A DNA stretch of 64,000 bases from Acidobacteriota bacterium (GTDB lineage: Bacteria; Acidobacteriota; JAAYUB01): NCBI GenBank assembly GCA_018001935.1, contig JAGNHB010000002.1, forward strand, positions 62,001 to 126,000, given 5' to 3'. Made by a program: the position numbers and the translations under genes. A model generated the notes under the pieces. The model was given only the letters and a program-made list of their open reading frames with translations, was not told the DNA's origin and searched no databases. Shown in pieces: positions 1-9,390 of the stretch (its first letter is position 1; each line of letters begins with the position of its first letter).

Positions 1-1090
1 CCTGGTGGCTGTCGGCCCCGTAGTGCCTTATCTCCGTCACGGCGAGGGCAAGGTAGTCTTCCCAGGCCGGGGTGCGGAACCGGAGCCGGACCGCTCCGGC
101 CGAATCCCGAACCAACCCGGTGTCGAGGTCACGTCCGCCGAGCCGGCGAAGGAGGTGCTGGAGCTGGTCCAGGGCCAGGACCCCCGTGGACGGGTCGTTG
201 AGGCTCGGGGAGAGCGCCTTGACGGCGATTTCCACGAGGATCCGGAAGCCGAAGACCGGGTCGTTCTCCTGGGAACGCTCGGTGCCTGTCACCACGCCGC
301 GGCGCAGGCGGTTCTCGTCCACCTCGCCCGACCGGGCGCCGCGGAGCCCGAACAGGTCGTCCCCGTCGGCCAGGAAATCCCCCATCCGCGGGACGAGTTC
401 GAGGGTGCAACCCGCCTTCCGGGCGATCTCCGCCAGGCCGGCCGTGTCCACCGCCAGGACCGCCCCCGGGCACCCGCGGTAGGTGACCGTACGGTCGGCG
501 GGGACGGTCGGGACGTCCGGGCCCGGCGCCGCTTCCGGCGGGGCCGTGAAGGGGTCCGGGTAGGCCTTGTCGATGGCGGCGCGGGTGTCGGCGGCCACCT
601 GGGTCATGATCTGGATGGGCCGGAGGGTCTGGCTGACCCGCTGGATCAGGTAGAGGAAGAGGGCGAGGCTCGCCAGGCTCGACAGGATGACCAGCATCAC
701 CGGGAGCTGCGGGACACGGCCCTCGATCCGGCCCATGGCCGCCAGGGAATAGGTGAAGGAGAACGCGAAGGCGCCCAGGGTCAGCTTGGCGGTCCGGCCC
801 TCGAAGATCCGGGCGATGACGCGCGGCGAGAGCTGGCCGCCGGCGATCTGGACCATGAGCAGGATCATGCTGAAGGCGAAGACGATGAAGGTGAGGAGCG
901 ACGAGGCCAGGGCCCCGACCAGGGCCCTCGCCCCGTCGGGTTCGAAGCCCATCAGCGTCCACTGCGTGCGGTCGTCCACCCACCGGACCAGGGGGGCGGT
1001 GAGGAGTGCCGCCGCCATGAAGACAATCGGCGTCACACACAGGGAGGATCGCAGAAAAACCCGGCTACGGTTGACAATAAACCAGTTCAT
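1..1090 (-). CDS. DUF2254 family membrane protein (3' end beyond window)
   Basis: Reading the minus strand from an ATG at 1090-1088 gives an uninterrupted frame to the window edge (about 363 codons), so the C-terminus is missing. The protein opens with MNWFIVNRSRVFLRSSL and has an N-terminal hydrophobic segment (about residues 12-30) and further membrane segments around residues 60-85 and 115-160. A soluble region follows with the patterns RSQENDPVFGFRILVEIA and KALSPSLNDPSTG, which are typical of the DUF2254 family of predicted inner-membrane proteins. The biochemical function of that family is not established. It is transcribed away from its neighbour at 1199-2701 in the same direction and may follow it. 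The long plus-strand frame across the same bases is a high-GC shadow. Confidence 0.85.
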   Translation of the reverse strand, partial: MNWFIVNRSRVFLRSSLCVTPIVFMAAALLTAPLVRWVDDRTQWTLMGFEPDGARALVGALASSLLTFIVFAFSMILLMVQIAGGQLSPRVIARIFEGRTAKLTLGAFAFSFTYSLAAMGRIEGRVPQLPVMLVILSSLASLALFLYLIQRVSQTLRPIQIMTQVAADTRAAIDKAYPDPFTAPPEAAPGPDVPTVPADRTVTYRGCPGAVLAVDTAGLAEIARKAGCTLELVPRMGDFLADGDDLFGLRGARSGEVDENRLRRGVVTGTERSQENDPVFGFRILVEIAVKALSPSLNDPSTGVLALDQLQHLLRRLGGRDLDTGLVRDSAGAVRLRFRTPAWEDYLALAVTEIRHYGADSHQ

Positions 1091-1198
1091 GGGGACCTCA
1101 CAGGCCAGAACGTTGTCGCCGCCCCCCATCCCGGCCCTTCCGGCATGCCGTCGGGCGACGCTCCAGGTGACGGGCCTGCCATACACGAAAAAACCGGA

Positions 1199-2701
1199 TC
1201 ATCTCACCCGTTCGATCTCCCCGGGTCTCCAGGTCTGGTCGAACCACGGCTCGAGCGCGCCGTAGAGGCGCAGGATGGTGAACCAGCCTTTGCCGGGCAT
1301 GGTCTGGATCCAGTTGCTTTCCTTTCCGGGAGGCGCTTTCGGGCTAAAGTAAATATCCGTGGAGCCGTCGTCGTTGGTTTTCACGGTGCCGGATTCACTG
1401 GTCAGGGCCGTGTCGCGCTGGTCGGTCTGCAACACCGACCGGGTTTGCGTGTCGTAGGGGATGATGGACCAGAAGGTCTTGACCGGCACGTTCGGCGGCA
1501 GACGCAGCCGGTAATTCTTTCCGCCGTCAAAATAGTTGCCCTCCGCATCGAAGGTGGCGCAGGCGTATTGCGACCCGCCGCCGACGATCTTCACCGCCAT
1601 GGCCGGGCTGATGCCGGTGGCCACGTAGAAGAACACGGTGCGCGCATCCAGCAACCGGACGCCATCCTGGATGAACTCGTGGCTGCCGCCGACGAAGGGC
1701 GTGAACCAGGACTTTCCCGGGTAAAAGTACATCTGCTCGTCGCGGGACTTGAACGAAAGGGCGCGCGCAGTGGCATTGCCCACGGCGGCAGCATCCGTCA
1801 GGATCTTTTTCATGCGCGCGTCGGGCGCGAACGGCTTGCCTTTCACGATGCCGATGGCGGCGAGTTGGCCGAGGATCTCCGGGTCGGCAGAATCCGCCGG
1901 CTCCTCCTGGACGACCGTGTTGACCTCTTCGTAGAACTTGAACGTGGTCGAGTGGATGGTGTTGAAGTACAGGCCGGAACCGTTGATGAATTTCATCTTC
2001 GGCGCCTTCGCCTCCTGCCCGAGCGGATAGACCTTCCAATGGTCCTTGAAGGCCTTCACCGCCGGACCGGTGTCGCCTTTGGCCGAAAAGCCGCGGGCGC
2101 CGAACCACACCTTGTACGTGAGCGGCCTGGCCACGAAGTAGCCTTCGGGCACCTCGCCCTTGTAGCCGGGGGGCAGGAAGAGATACCGGCCGCCCTTGCC
2201 CTTGTCGGGGCCGGCCAAACCCAGGTCGATGACGTATCGCATCCACGCGTCGTCGGCCAGGCCGAGCACGCCGGGCGGGATCTCGACCACGAGCGGGCCC
2301 GCCTTCAAGTCCATGAACGCCCAGAGCGTCGCCGTCTGGGTGTTCGGCGTCAGCAGCAGCGTCCTGGCATCCACGCGGTCCTCGTGGATGACGGCCGCGA
2401 AGTTATCGCAGCCCACGCTCTTCAATCCCTCGATGTTGGCCAGCGTGGACGCGGCCGCCATCGTGTTCAGGAACACGTCCACGCCGCGCATGAAGTCGAG
2501 GTTGTCATAGACCTTCTCGACCGTCGCCTTGTCCGGCAACCCGTCGAAGAACCTCAACGTGCCGAGTCGCGTCTCGACCGAGTCCGGCGTGGTGATGTCC
2601 GGCGGGATTTGGGTTGCCATCTTCGGCTTGTCCGCCGCCTGCGCCGTCCAGACGAGGCCGGCGGCCATCATGATTACACTTGGGATGAGCGCGGTTTTCA
2701 T
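1199..2701 (-). CDS. DUF1254/DUF1214 domain secreted protein
   Basis: A 500-residue protein beginning with a clear signal peptide (MKTALIPSVIMMAAGLVWTAQA, cleavage near residue 22). The N-terminal half matches the DUF1254 type (a YDNLDFMRGVDVFLN helix, then beta-rich sequence with VVEIPPGVLGLADDAW). The C-terminal half matches DUF1214 (NYRLRLPPNVPVKTFWSII, DTQTRSVL and the end SNWIQTMPGKGWFTILRLYG). Such proteins are exported and usually envelope-associated; no reaction has been assigned to the family. Start chosen at the ATG that opens the signal peptide, preceded on the minus strand by a GGAAAAGAAG purine run. Its base composition is a little less extreme than its neighbours, which may indicate a different history. 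Confidence 0.88.
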   Translation of the reverse strand: MKTALIPSVIMMAAGLVWTAQAADKPKMATQIPPDITTPDSVETRLGTLRFFDGLPDKATVEKVYDNLDFMRGVDVFLNTMAAASTLANIEGLKSVGCDNFAAVIHEDRVDARTLLLTPNTQTATLWAFMDLKAGPLVVEIPPGVLGLADDAWMRYVIDLGLAGPDKGKGGRYLFLPPGYKGEVPEGYFVARPLTYKVWFGARGFSAKGDTGPAVKAFKDHWKVYPLGQEAKAPKMKFINGSGLYFNTIHSTTFKFYEEVNTVVQEEPADSADPEILGQLAAIGIVKGKPFAPDARMKKILTDAAAVGNATARALSFKSRDEQMYFYPGKSWFTPFVGGSHEFIQDGVRLLDARTVFFYVATGISPAMAVKIVGGGSQYACATFDAEGNYFDGGKNYRLRLPPNVPVKTFWSIIPYDTQTRSVLQTDQRDTALTSESGTVKTNDDGSTDIYFSPKAPPGKESNWIQTMPGKGWFTILRLYGALEPWFDQTWRPGEIERVR

Positions 2702-2859
2702 CTTCTTTTCCTTTCCGTGTCGGTCGCTGATTTGCCGGGCGTTCTTGCGGGCAACCCGCGTAGTTTACCATCGAATCATTTCAAATGACCTTCCGGAATT
2801 TCGGAACGGTCCATGTGACGTCCAAGGCTTCCGCTTTGAGACCTTTGACATCTCCGTAT

Positions 2860-2976
2860 AAAGTCTTTTTCTCTCACAGAGGCACGGAGGCACGGAGAAA
2901 TGAAATTTGTATTTCATAGAAAAAAATGCTTTGGTCCTCTTCTCCGTGCCTCCGTGAGATCAATATCCGGACTTTT
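2860..2976 (+). repeat. Terminal-inverted-repeat element, copy 1
   Basis: The two arms contain GAGGCACGGAGGCACGGAG and its reverse complement, bounded by AGTCTTTTTCTCTCAC on the left and GTGAGATCAATATCCGGACT on the right, with an AT-rich core. Two more copies lie at 40054-40182 (inverted) and 50391-50520 (same orientation). The two ends are distinguishable (CTCTCAC versus GTGAGATCA), so each copy can be oriented. There is no open frame inside, so it looks like a non-autonomous miniature element. Confidence 0.8.
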
Positions 2977-3036
2977 ACGAGGGCATCACCTTTGATTGAT
3001 GGGTTGGTTCATTTCACCCACTCTCCAGAAACAATT

Positions 3037-3109
3037 GTCGGAGCCGCGACCGTCAGGGAGCGGTAAGAGACAAATATTCTTACCGCTTGCTTACGCGCGC
3101 GGCTCCGAC
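3037..3109. repeat. 73-bp palindrome of the GCTTGCTTACGCGCGCGG family
   Basis: Arms GTCGGAGCCGCG (3037-3048) and CGCGGCTCCGAC (3098-3109) are perfectly complementary, with a second complementary pair inside (AGCGGTAAGA and TCTTACCGCT). The same core word recurs as a tandem array at about 58900-59090. The palindrome sits between outer arms CCAGAAAC/GTTTCTGG belonging to another repeat family, so it is probably a nested insertion. Confidence 0.65.
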
Positions 3110-3516
3110 TCGTTTCTGGTCGAATGGACGGCCACCCCGATGATCCCGTCGAGCTTGAGATTGGCTTCCAACTCTTTACCGGTTGTTTGCTATAATACCC
3201 AGGGATCAGATCAGTGTCGAGACTTCCCGATCTTGCCGGAAAGAGCGGTACGTCTCCAGGGTCATCGCCCCGCCATCGCCCGGGGAGCGATGGTACGTAT
3301 GTGCGGCATCGCCCCCCGGGCGATGCCGTTGTGGCCGTCAGCGCGTGTTTTGAAAATAACCGTGACGTGATGAATTCCATACGCATATCCTCCTGTCGAA
3401 TCTGAAAGGGGAAGGGGGCAAGGGATCGGCGGAACAAAGATCGTAGAGATCCTCGAATTCAGGCAGCGGCGTGGGCGCCGTGCCCCCCTTTCTTCAAAGC
3501 CTCAAAGGAGTGTGCC

Positions 3517-3726
3517 ATGAAGAAGAAGTCCCCGATTGAACAAGACACGGTGGCATCGGGGCTGCCGCCCTCGTTCACCCACCACCTTTCCCGGGCCGAA
3601 CGCCTCGCCTTCGGCAAGAGCCTGCGGGAGAAATGCCCGCGCAAGGCCCACGCGAAGTGGGAGCCGCCGCCCGGCCGGCCCGGCCCAGACAAACCGGGAA
3701 AGGAAACCACGGATGAACACGGATGA
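3517..3726 (+). pseudogene. 5' remnant of a DUF2252 gene
   Basis: The 69-codon frame starts MKKKSPIEQD and then reads PSFTHHLSRAERLAFGKSL, almost the same as residues 14-33 of the intact DUF2252 protein at 17555-18970 (PSFTHHLSRDERLALGKGL). The similarity continues through the Pro/Gly-rich stretch that follows. Only about 50 of some 470 residues survive, and the frame runs into a tandem CACGGAT-type repeat (about 3706-3760) that appears to mark the deletion point. It keeps a ribosome-binding site (AAAGGAG, 8 bases upstream). It lies 120 bp upstream of an MscS gene, just as the intact copy lies upstream of the other MscS gene. Confidence 0.75.
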
Positions 3727-3844
3727 GCACGGATAACACGGATAACACGGATGAGCACGGGTTGCCGGAACCCATACCACGACACCACGAACGAAACGAA
3801 AGGGTTACAGACGCGATTATTGACGATTTGGGAAGAGGTGACGT

Positions 3845-5494
3845 ATGAGTTCCCCGAAATGCTTTGCCGCAGGGTTGCTGCTGGTGGTCATCGGGATCGG
3901 CATCCCGGCGCTCTCCGCCCAGGAAGGGGGCGAGAGGCCCGGTGAAAGCGGTCCCGATGCCAGGCCCCGTATCAACATGGCCTCGGTCGAAGTGGACGGG
4001 CGGGCGCTGTTCAAGATCCGAGGGGTGTCCGCCTTGCCGGCCGAGAAACGGGCCGAACAGATCGCGGACACCATCCGCTCCGTCGCCCGCGACAAGGCCT
4101 TTGACCCGGAAAAACTCCTGGTGGTCGACGCGCAGAACATGACCCACCTCATGGCCGGCCCGGTTCGCGTCGTCACGATCTTCGACGCGGACGGAAGGAT
4201 CGAGGACGTGTCCCGGCACGCTCTGATACAGGTGGTTCTCCGGCGCATCAAGCGGGCCATCGTCGACTACCGGGCGGAGCGCGAACCGGGGGCGATCTGG
4301 AAAAGCGCCCTGTCAGCCGCCGGCATCACGCTCCTGTGCGCCGTCGTCGTCTTTTGCCTGGTCTGGCTGAAGCGCCGCATCCTGCACGACCTGGCGGTCC
4401 GGATCGAGGAGCGGGTCCGGTCGATGGGGATGGAAGCGCTGAAGGAGGGCGGCACGGAACGCTTCGGCGCGATCCTTCGCCGGGGGATGCGCAGCGTCTT
4501 CACCGTGCTCATCGGCGTGACGGTTTTTGTCAACGTCCACCTGGTGCTCGGCCTGTTCCCCTGGACCCGGCCGGCCTACGCCCGGCTGTCCGACTGGGTC
4601 ATCAGTCCCCTGAACCTCATGGGGAAGTCCCTGCTCGACCAGGTCCCCAACCTCATCTTCCTGCTGCTGCTTTTCTTCGTTCTGCGGGGCGCCCTCGGGT
4701 TGATCCGCCTGTTCTTCGATTCCATCGCCCGGGGGGCCTTGCACCTCTCCGCCTTCGAGCCGGAGTGGGCCCTGCCCACCTACAAGATCGTCCGGCTGGT
4801 CGTGGTGGCCTTCGGCCTGATCGTCGCCTACCCCTACATCCCCGGCTCGGACTCCGCGGCGTTCAAGGGCGTTTCCCTCTTCATCGGCGTGGTCTTCTCC
4901 CTCGGGTCCTCCTCAGTGATCTCGAACCTGCTGGCCGGCTACACTCTCACGTACCGGAAAGCGTTCAAGATCGGGGACCGGGTCAAAATCGGGGACGTCG
5001 TGGGGGACGTGACCTCCAGCCGGCTCCAGGTCACCCACGTCCGGAGCCTGAAGAACGAGGAGGTGATCATCCCGAATTCAAGCATCCTGAACGGCGAGGT
5101 CGTCAATTACAGCTCGCTGGCCCAATCCCACGGCCTGATCCTGCACACCACCGTCGGCATCGGTTACGAGACCCCCTGGCGGCAGGTGGAGGCCATGCTC
5201 AGGCTGGCGGCCGAACGGACCCCCGAACTGCTCCGGGAACCCGCGCCCTTCGTTCTCTACAAGGCGCTCGGGGACTTCAGCGTCGTCTACGAACTGAACG
5301 TCTACTGTGACAAGCCGCAGGACATGAGCCGGCTCTACGCCCTGCTGAACCGTTCGATCCTGGACGTGTTCAACGAGTACGGCGTGCAGATCATGACCCC
5401 GGCCTACGAGGGCGATCCGGCCGAACCGAAGGTCGTGCCGAAGGAGGAGTGGTTCAAGTGCCCCGCTGCCCCCGCCGGGCCGGCGAAGCCATAG
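3845..5494 (+). CDS. MscS-family mechanosensitive ion channel (1)
   Basis: A 549-residue membrane protein with a signal sequence (cleavage near SAQEGG, residue 25), a periplasmic N-terminal region of about 130 residues, and several transmembrane helices from about residue 155 to 345. The MscS core includes the pore helix with GVVFSLGSSSVISNLLAG, the beta domain with FKIGDRVKIGDVVGDV, and the cytoplasmic vestibule ending in IMTPAYEGDP. Such channels open under membrane tension and release solutes on osmotic downshock. The extra N-terminal part makes it larger than E. coli MscS (286 residues). It is a paralogue of 20313-22142: both have YPYxPGSDSxxFK before the pore helix and a shared GYxTPWRQV motif. 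The start ATG follows GAAGAGGTGACGT. Confidence 0.93.
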   Translation: MSSPKCFAAGLLLVVIGIGIPALSAQEGGERPGESGPDARPRINMASVEVDGRALFKIRGVSALPAEKRAEQIADTIRSVARDKAFDPEKLLVVDAQNMTHLMAGPVRVVTIFDADGRIEDVSRHALIQVVLRRIKRAIVDYRAEREPGAIWKSALSAAGITLLCAVVVFCLVWLKRRILHDLAVRIEERVRSMGMEALKEGGTERFGAILRRGMRSVFTVLIGVTVFVNVHLVLGLFPWTRPAYARLSDWVISPLNLMGKSLLDQVPNLIFLLLLFFVLRGALGLIRLFFDSIARGALHLSAFEPEWALPTYKIVRLVVVAFGLIVAYPYIPGSDSAAFKGVSLFIGVVFSLGSSSVISNLLAGYTLTYRKAFKIGDRVKIGDVVGDVTSSRLQVTHVRSLKNEEVIIPNSSILNGEVVNYSSLAQSHGLILHTTVGIGYETPWRQVEAMLRLAAERTPELLREPAPFVLYKALGDFSVVYELNVYCDKPQDMSRLYALLNRSILDVFNEYGVQIMTPAYEGDPAEPKVVPKEEWFKCPAAPAGPAKP

Positions 5495-5552
5495 CGGAGC
5501 GGGTCCACGCGGTATGCGCGGGAATATTCCGGGATCGCCTCAAGGGCTCTTG

Positions 5553-5623
5553 CGGGACACGCTTCACCCGGCCAAAGTCCCGGGACACGCTTCACCCGGC
5601 CAAAGTCCCGGGACACGGTTCGG
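5553..5623 (+). repeat. 28-bp tandem repeat, 2.5 copies
   Basis: The unit contains CGGGACACGCTTCACCCGG followed by CCAAAGTCC; two full copies (5553-5580, 5581-5608) are identical and a third is cut after 15 bases. It leads directly into palindrome array A. Confidence 0.85.
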
Positions 5624-5634
5624 TAGCAGGGAAA

Positions 5635-5957
5635 GAGCCCCGCTTGCGGGGCGACTGAGTGTAGCCCGGGGCGAAGGGCGCCCCGCCCGAGTCCCGGGGA
5701 ACAGGCGGCGATGAAACGAGGAGCCCCGCCATGCGGGGCGATTCAGATGGACCCGGGCGATGCCGGATTCAACCGCTCAGATATTGCCGACGCGTCAGAA
5801 ATCGCCCCGCGAGCGGGGCTCCCGATCACGCCCACGTCCTTGCCCGGGGCTCGGGCGAAGCGCCCTTCGCCCCACGCTACACTCAAACGCCCCTTCCCGG
5901 GGCTCGGGCGAAGCGCCCTTCGCCCCGCGCTACACTCAAACGCCCGCTTCGCGGGCT
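5635..5957. repeat. Palindrome array A (left and right arms, short core)
   Basis: The left arm has the hairpin GAGCCCCGCTTGCGGGGC, the word GTGTAGCCCGGGGCGA and a GGGCGCC/GGGCGC stem. The core includes GGACCCGGGCGATGCC. The right arm is the same material inverted, with CGCCCGCTTCGCGGGC at its end. The layout matches arrays D and E, which have a short core instead of a transposase gene. Confidence 0.8.
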
Positions 5958-6146
5958 GTAAAGGAGAGGGCGCCTTCCGGCGGAAGGCGCGTACATCGCC
6001 CTTGCGCCCGAAGGTTGAAACCATGGTATAATGGCGCCTTTGTAGCGAGGGCGGCGGGTTGGCCGCCCAGTCAAACAGGAAGCTTGCAGCATCGCCCTCC
6101 GGGCGATGGTACGAGAACAACCGGTTTGGGGAGCGTCGGAGGCGCG

Positions 6147-8516
6147 GTGGCGGAATCGAGTGAAGACAGGCTGGCGGGGGACTGGGAAGAGCGGCTGCGC
6201 TTCGAATCCCTGGTCACCGAACTGTCGGCGTCGTTCATCAACCTGCCCTCCGAGCAGATCGACGCGAAGATCGTGGACGCCCTGCGCCGGATCTGCGAGG
6301 AACTTCGAATCGACGCGTGCGGCATGTGGTCAGTGTCGACCGAGGACCCGCAGAACCTGTCCCTGGCCCACTACTACCGCCTGATGGACGGACCGGCCCC
6401 GCCGGAACCGATGCGCGCCCGGGAGTTCTACCCCTGGTGTTTGCGGGAACTGTCGACCGGCCGGACCATCGTCGTCTCCTCCATGGACGGCCTGCCGCCC
6501 GAAGCGGCTGTCGACCGGGAATCCTGGCGCCACTTCGACATCAAATCAGCCCTGGTCCTGCCTCTGGCGGCGGGGGGGCTCCCCCCGATCGGGGTCCTGT
6601 CCTTCAACGCCATCCGGGAGGAACACCCCTGGCCGGAACCGGCCGTGAAAAGGCTTCTCCTGTTGACGGAGATCATCGCCAACGCCCTCCACCGGAAGCG
6701 ATCCGACCAGGCCCTGCGGGAGAGCGAGGCGCGGCTGAACCTGGCCGCGGCGTCCGCGGACGCCGGCCTGTGGTCCCTGGACCTGAGGACCGGCCGTTTC
6801 TGGGTCACGGATAAGGCCCGGGAACTGTTCCGTTTCGCTCCGGAACAAGACATCACGCTGGAGGGCTTCCTTGACGTCGTCCACACCGGGGACCGTGATC
6901 GGGTCCGGCAGGCGGTGGACGACGCGACACGCGATCGAGTTGAAATCCGCCTCGAGTATCGCATCGTGCTCCCGGACGGCGACACCCGGTGGATCGCCTC
7001 CCGGGGGACGATCCGGGTGGACGGAACCGGGGTGCCGGACCGCCTGACAGGGGTTTCGATGGACGTGACCGAGCGAAAGCGGAACGAGCAGGCCCTGCTT
7101 GAGCAGAAGGCGAGGCTGGAGGCCGCCGTCGAGGTGGGGGGCATCGGCTTCTACGAGATGCGCAACCCCCCGATGTTCGTGTACATGGACGAGCGCATCC
7201 AGGACCTGTTCGGTCTCCCGGCCGGGAACGAGCACCAGGTGAGGGACTTCTTCCTGGAACACGTCCACCCCGAGGACCGCGTCCGGGTCCTCGAGATGAG
7301 CCGGGAGATGCTGACCGGGAAGCTGGACCGGGCACGGCTCGTCTACCGCTACCGGCACCCGGACCGGGGAGAATTGTGGTTCAGCCACTCCGCCCAGATC
7401 ACGGGGCGCGATGGGGACGGCAACGCCCTCGGAACCTTGGGGGCCATCCGGGACATCACGGAGGAGAAGCGCGCCGAACTGTCCCTGAAGCAGGCTTTCG
7501 AACAGATCCGGGAACTGAAGGACCGGCTGCAGCAGGAAAACGTTTACCTCCGCGAGGAGATCACCCACGGTTACGAACAGGGCAGCATCATCGGGCACAG
7601 CGCCGCCATCCGGAAGACCCTGCAACTGGTCGACCAGGTGGCCCCGACCCTGTCCACCGTGCTCATCCAGGGGGAGACCGGCACCGGGAAGGAACTGGTC
7701 GCCCACCTCATCCACCAGCTCAGCCCGCGGGCCGACCGGCTGATGATCACGGTCAACTGCTCCGCCCTGCCCGAGACCCTCGTCGAGAGCGAGCTGTTCG
7801 GGCGGGAGAAGGGGGCCTACACGGGGGCGCTGACGCGGCAGGCCGGGCGCTTCGAACTCGCCGACGGCTCGACCCTCTTCCTCGACGAGATCGGCGAGCT
7901 GACGCCGGTCGTCCAGGTCCGGCTGCTCCGGGTCCTCCAGGAGGGTTTCCTGGAGCGCCTGGGGAGTTCGAAGACCCTCGCCGTAAACGTGCGCGTCATC
8001 GCCGCCACCAACCGGGACCTGGCAGAGGAGGTCCGGAAGGGGACCTTCCGGCAGGACCTGTACTACCGCCTCAACGTGTTTCCGATCCAGGTCCCCCCCC
8101 TGCGGGACCGCCCCGAGGACATCCCCCTCCTGGTCCGGTCCTTCGTCGAGGAGTTCTCCAGGCGGATCGGCCGGAGCATCCGGCAGGTGCCGCGCCGGGT
8201 CATGGAGGCGCTCCAGCGCTACCCGTGGCCCGGGAACGTCCGCGAGTTGCGTAACGTCATCGAGCGGGCGGTGATCGTCTCCACCGGGCAGACCCTCCTG
8301 GTCGACCTCCCGGTGACGGCGACGGACACTTCCGCGGCCCCCGTCTCCCTCGCCGAAGCCGAGGCGGAACTCATCCGGGCCACTTTGAAGCGGACCGGCG
8401 GGCGGATCAAGGGCCCCGGCGGGGCGGCCGCCCAGCTCGGGATGAAACCGTCCACCCTCTACACCCGCATGAACAAGCTCGGCATCCCCACCCGCCGGGA
8501 CAACCGGGAGCCGTGA
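6147..8516 (+). CDS. Sigma-54-dependent transcriptional activator with GAF and two PAS domains
   Basis: About 789 residues from a GTG that follows GTCGGAGG; the frame is open further upstream, but that sequence is repeat DNA. Order: a GAF-like domain (about 20-180), PAS 1 (about 190-315) and PAS 2 (about 325-450), a coiled linker (LKDRLQQENVYLREEI), the AAA+ sigma-54 activation domain with Walker A GETGTGKE near residue 509 and Walker B LFLDEIGE, and a C-terminal Fis-type helix-turn-helix. The sigma-54 contact loop reads GAYTGA rather than the common GAFTGA, a natural variant of this subfamily. There is no receiver domain, so control is probably through GAF/PAS ligands. Four sigma-54-like promoters occur in the window (8948, 26372, 29174 and 29421), which makes nearby envelope genes candidate targets. 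Confidence 0.92.
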   Translation: MAESSEDRLAGDWEERLRFESLVTELSASFINLPSEQIDAKIVDALRRICEELRIDACGMWSVSTEDPQNLSLAHYYRLMDGPAPPEPMRAREFYPWCLRELSTGRTIVVSSMDGLPPEAAVDRESWRHFDIKSALVLPLAAGGLPPIGVLSFNAIREEHPWPEPAVKRLLLLTEIIANALHRKRSDQALRESEARLNLAAASADAGLWSLDLRTGRFWVTDKARELFRFAPEQDITLEGFLDVVHTGDRDRVRQAVDDATRDRVEIRLEYRIVLPDGDTRWIASRGTIRVDGTGVPDRLTGVSMDVTERKRNEQALLEQKARLEAAVEVGGIGFYEMRNPPMFVYMDERIQDLFGLPAGNEHQVRDFFLEHVHPEDRVRVLEMSREMLTGKLDRARLVYRYRHPDRGELWFSHSAQITGRDGDGNALGTLGAIRDITEEKRAELSLKQAFEQIRELKDRLQQENVYLREEITHGYEQGSIIGHSAAIRKTLQLVDQVAPTLSTVLIQGETGTGKELVAHLIHQLSPRADRLMITVNCSALPETLVESELFGREKGAYTGALTRQAGRFELADGSTLFLDEIGELTPVVQVRLLRVLQEGFLERLGSSKTLAVNVRVIAATNRDLAEEVRKGTFRQDLYYRLNVFPIQVPPLRDRPEDIPLLVRSFVEEFSRRIGRSIRQVPRRVMEALQRYPWPGNVRELRNVIERAVIVSTGQTLLVDLPVTATDTSAAPVSLAEAEAELIRATLKRTGGRIKGPGGAAAQLGMKPSTLYTRMNKLGIPTRRDNREP

Positions 8517-8977
8517 CCCGCCAAGCCGAGCGGCGGAGACCGGCCCGCGAATAAAGCCAATACTCGCGAACACAAAACACCACTGCCCCTCCCTCGATTT
8601 CCTTTTGGTCCCTTAAGTCCTTTTGGTCCTTTTGTCGTTTCCTGCCGAGTCTGCTCAGGGGAACGCCCCTCTCCCCGCTCTGTCGGAGGCGCAGAGGCAC
8701 AATTCCTCGCAATGAGACAACATCTCGGCAACTTTGCGAGGCTTGGCGGCTTGGCGCCTTTGCGTGAGGCCTAGCCGGACGACTTCCACATTTTTCCCAT
8801 GAAGATCGGCAAAGAGTCGGGATCCCGTCTTTGGGTCGGGATGCCGACCCTTCCGAAGCATCGTCCCAACGAGCACTCAAGGGGATGTGCCGTTCATCCT
8901 TTCCCTTTGCAGGAATTAAGCGGGCAATGACCCGCACGGGCCCCGGATTGGCACCGGCCATGCGAAAAGGAAGGGTT
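8517..8977. other. Intergenic region with small repeats
   Basis: No gene is apparent. It contains a tandem CCTTTTGGTCC-type repeat (about 8603-8640), an inverted repeat CCTCGCAA/TTGCGAGG (about 8705-8742) and a GTCGGGATCCCGTC/GGGTCGGGATGCCGA pair near 8816-8850 that resembles a stretch at about 26240-26275. Confidence 0.5.
8948..8963 (+). promoter_or_regulatory. Sigma-54-like promoter motif upstream of the ABM gene
   Basis: TTGGCACCGGCCATGC has GG at -24 and GC at -12 in the correct spacing. The predicted start of transcription (about 8975) is only a few bases before the ATG, so a transcript from here would be almost leaderless. The ABM remnant at 29449 has the same arrangement. Confidence 0.35.
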
Positions 8978-9343
8978 ATGATGCTGACCATTCTCAAAAT
9001 CGTGCCTTTGAGCGGGAAGCGGGACGCCGTGCTGGGGGTCCTCCGGTCCATCGAGAGCCTCTTGTCCGGGCGCGCGGGGTGCATGGACTGCGCCGTCTTC
9101 GAGCAGTCGGGGAACGAGAAGGCCATCCTCTACCTTGACCAGTGGCGCACACCCGAGGACCTGCGCCTGCACATCCAGTCCAACCTCTTCCATCGGCTGC
9201 TGCTGGCCATGGAACTGGGTTCCCGGGCCCCGGAACTCAGCTTCTACGAGGTGTCGGACACCCGGGGGCTGAGCTGGATCCAGGAACTGCGGATGAAAAA
9301 GATCGACCTGGACGAAGAGCACGGGCTCTTCCGTCAACGTTGA
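8978..9343 (+). CDS. Antibiotic biosynthesis monooxygenase (ABM)-domain protein
   Basis: A 121-residue protein starting MMLTILKIVPLSGKRDAV. This is the first beta strand and helix of the dimeric alpha/beta-barrel ABM fold, followed by CMDCAVFEQ and ILYLDQWRTPEDLRLHI, the usual second half (strand, then W at the start of the last helix). Family members include quinol and heme oxygenases and many of unknown role. Two adjacent ATGs are possible; the second (8981) is better spaced from GGAAGGG. The frame is open upstream to 8831, but without an N-terminal domain. A truncated relative lies at 29449-29538. Confidence 0.8.
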   Translation: MMLTILKIVPLSGKRDAVLGVLRSIESLLSGRAGCMDCAVFEQSGNEKAILYLDQWRTPEDLRLHIQSNLFHRLLLAMELGSRAPELSFYEVSDTRGLSWIQELRMKKIDLDEEHGLFRQR

Positions 9344-9390
9344 GGGAAAATATTTCGCAATACACAGAATAAGTGAAAGGGAGAGTATAT

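Larger units (their letters stand above)
2702..3516. other. Intergenic region with three repeat elements
   Basis: No credible gene. From left to right it holds a terminal-inverted-repeat element (2860-2976), a 73-bp palindrome (3037-3109) nested in a larger element whose outer ends read CCAGAAAC and GTTTCTGG (about 3026-3140), and GC-rich hairpins of the type ATCGCCC/GGGCGAT around 3258-3330. Short open frames here translate repeat sequence and have no ribosome-binding site. Confidence 0.7.
5495..6146. other. Repeat-filled intergenic region
   Basis: Holds a 28-bp tandem repeat (5553-5623), a left/right pair of GC-rich palindromes (5635-5957), a TATAAT-like hexamer near 6027 and a partial copy of the TAGCGAGGGCGGCGGG repeat (about 6042-6085), which ends in an ATCGCCC-TCC-GGGCGAT hairpin. 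The downstream regulator frame can be read back through this region, but that is only high-GC openness. Confidence 0.65.

Noticed and set aside
5-2788. A 927-codon plus-strand open frame
   Set aside because: It is antisense to two well-supported minus-strand genes (DUF2254 and DUF1254/1214), is Arg/Gly/Asp-rich without domains and has no ribosome site.
8831-8977. Longer N-terminus for the ABM protein
   Set aside because: The extension is not domain-like and would cross the sigma-54-like motif; the fold starts at the chosen ATG pair.
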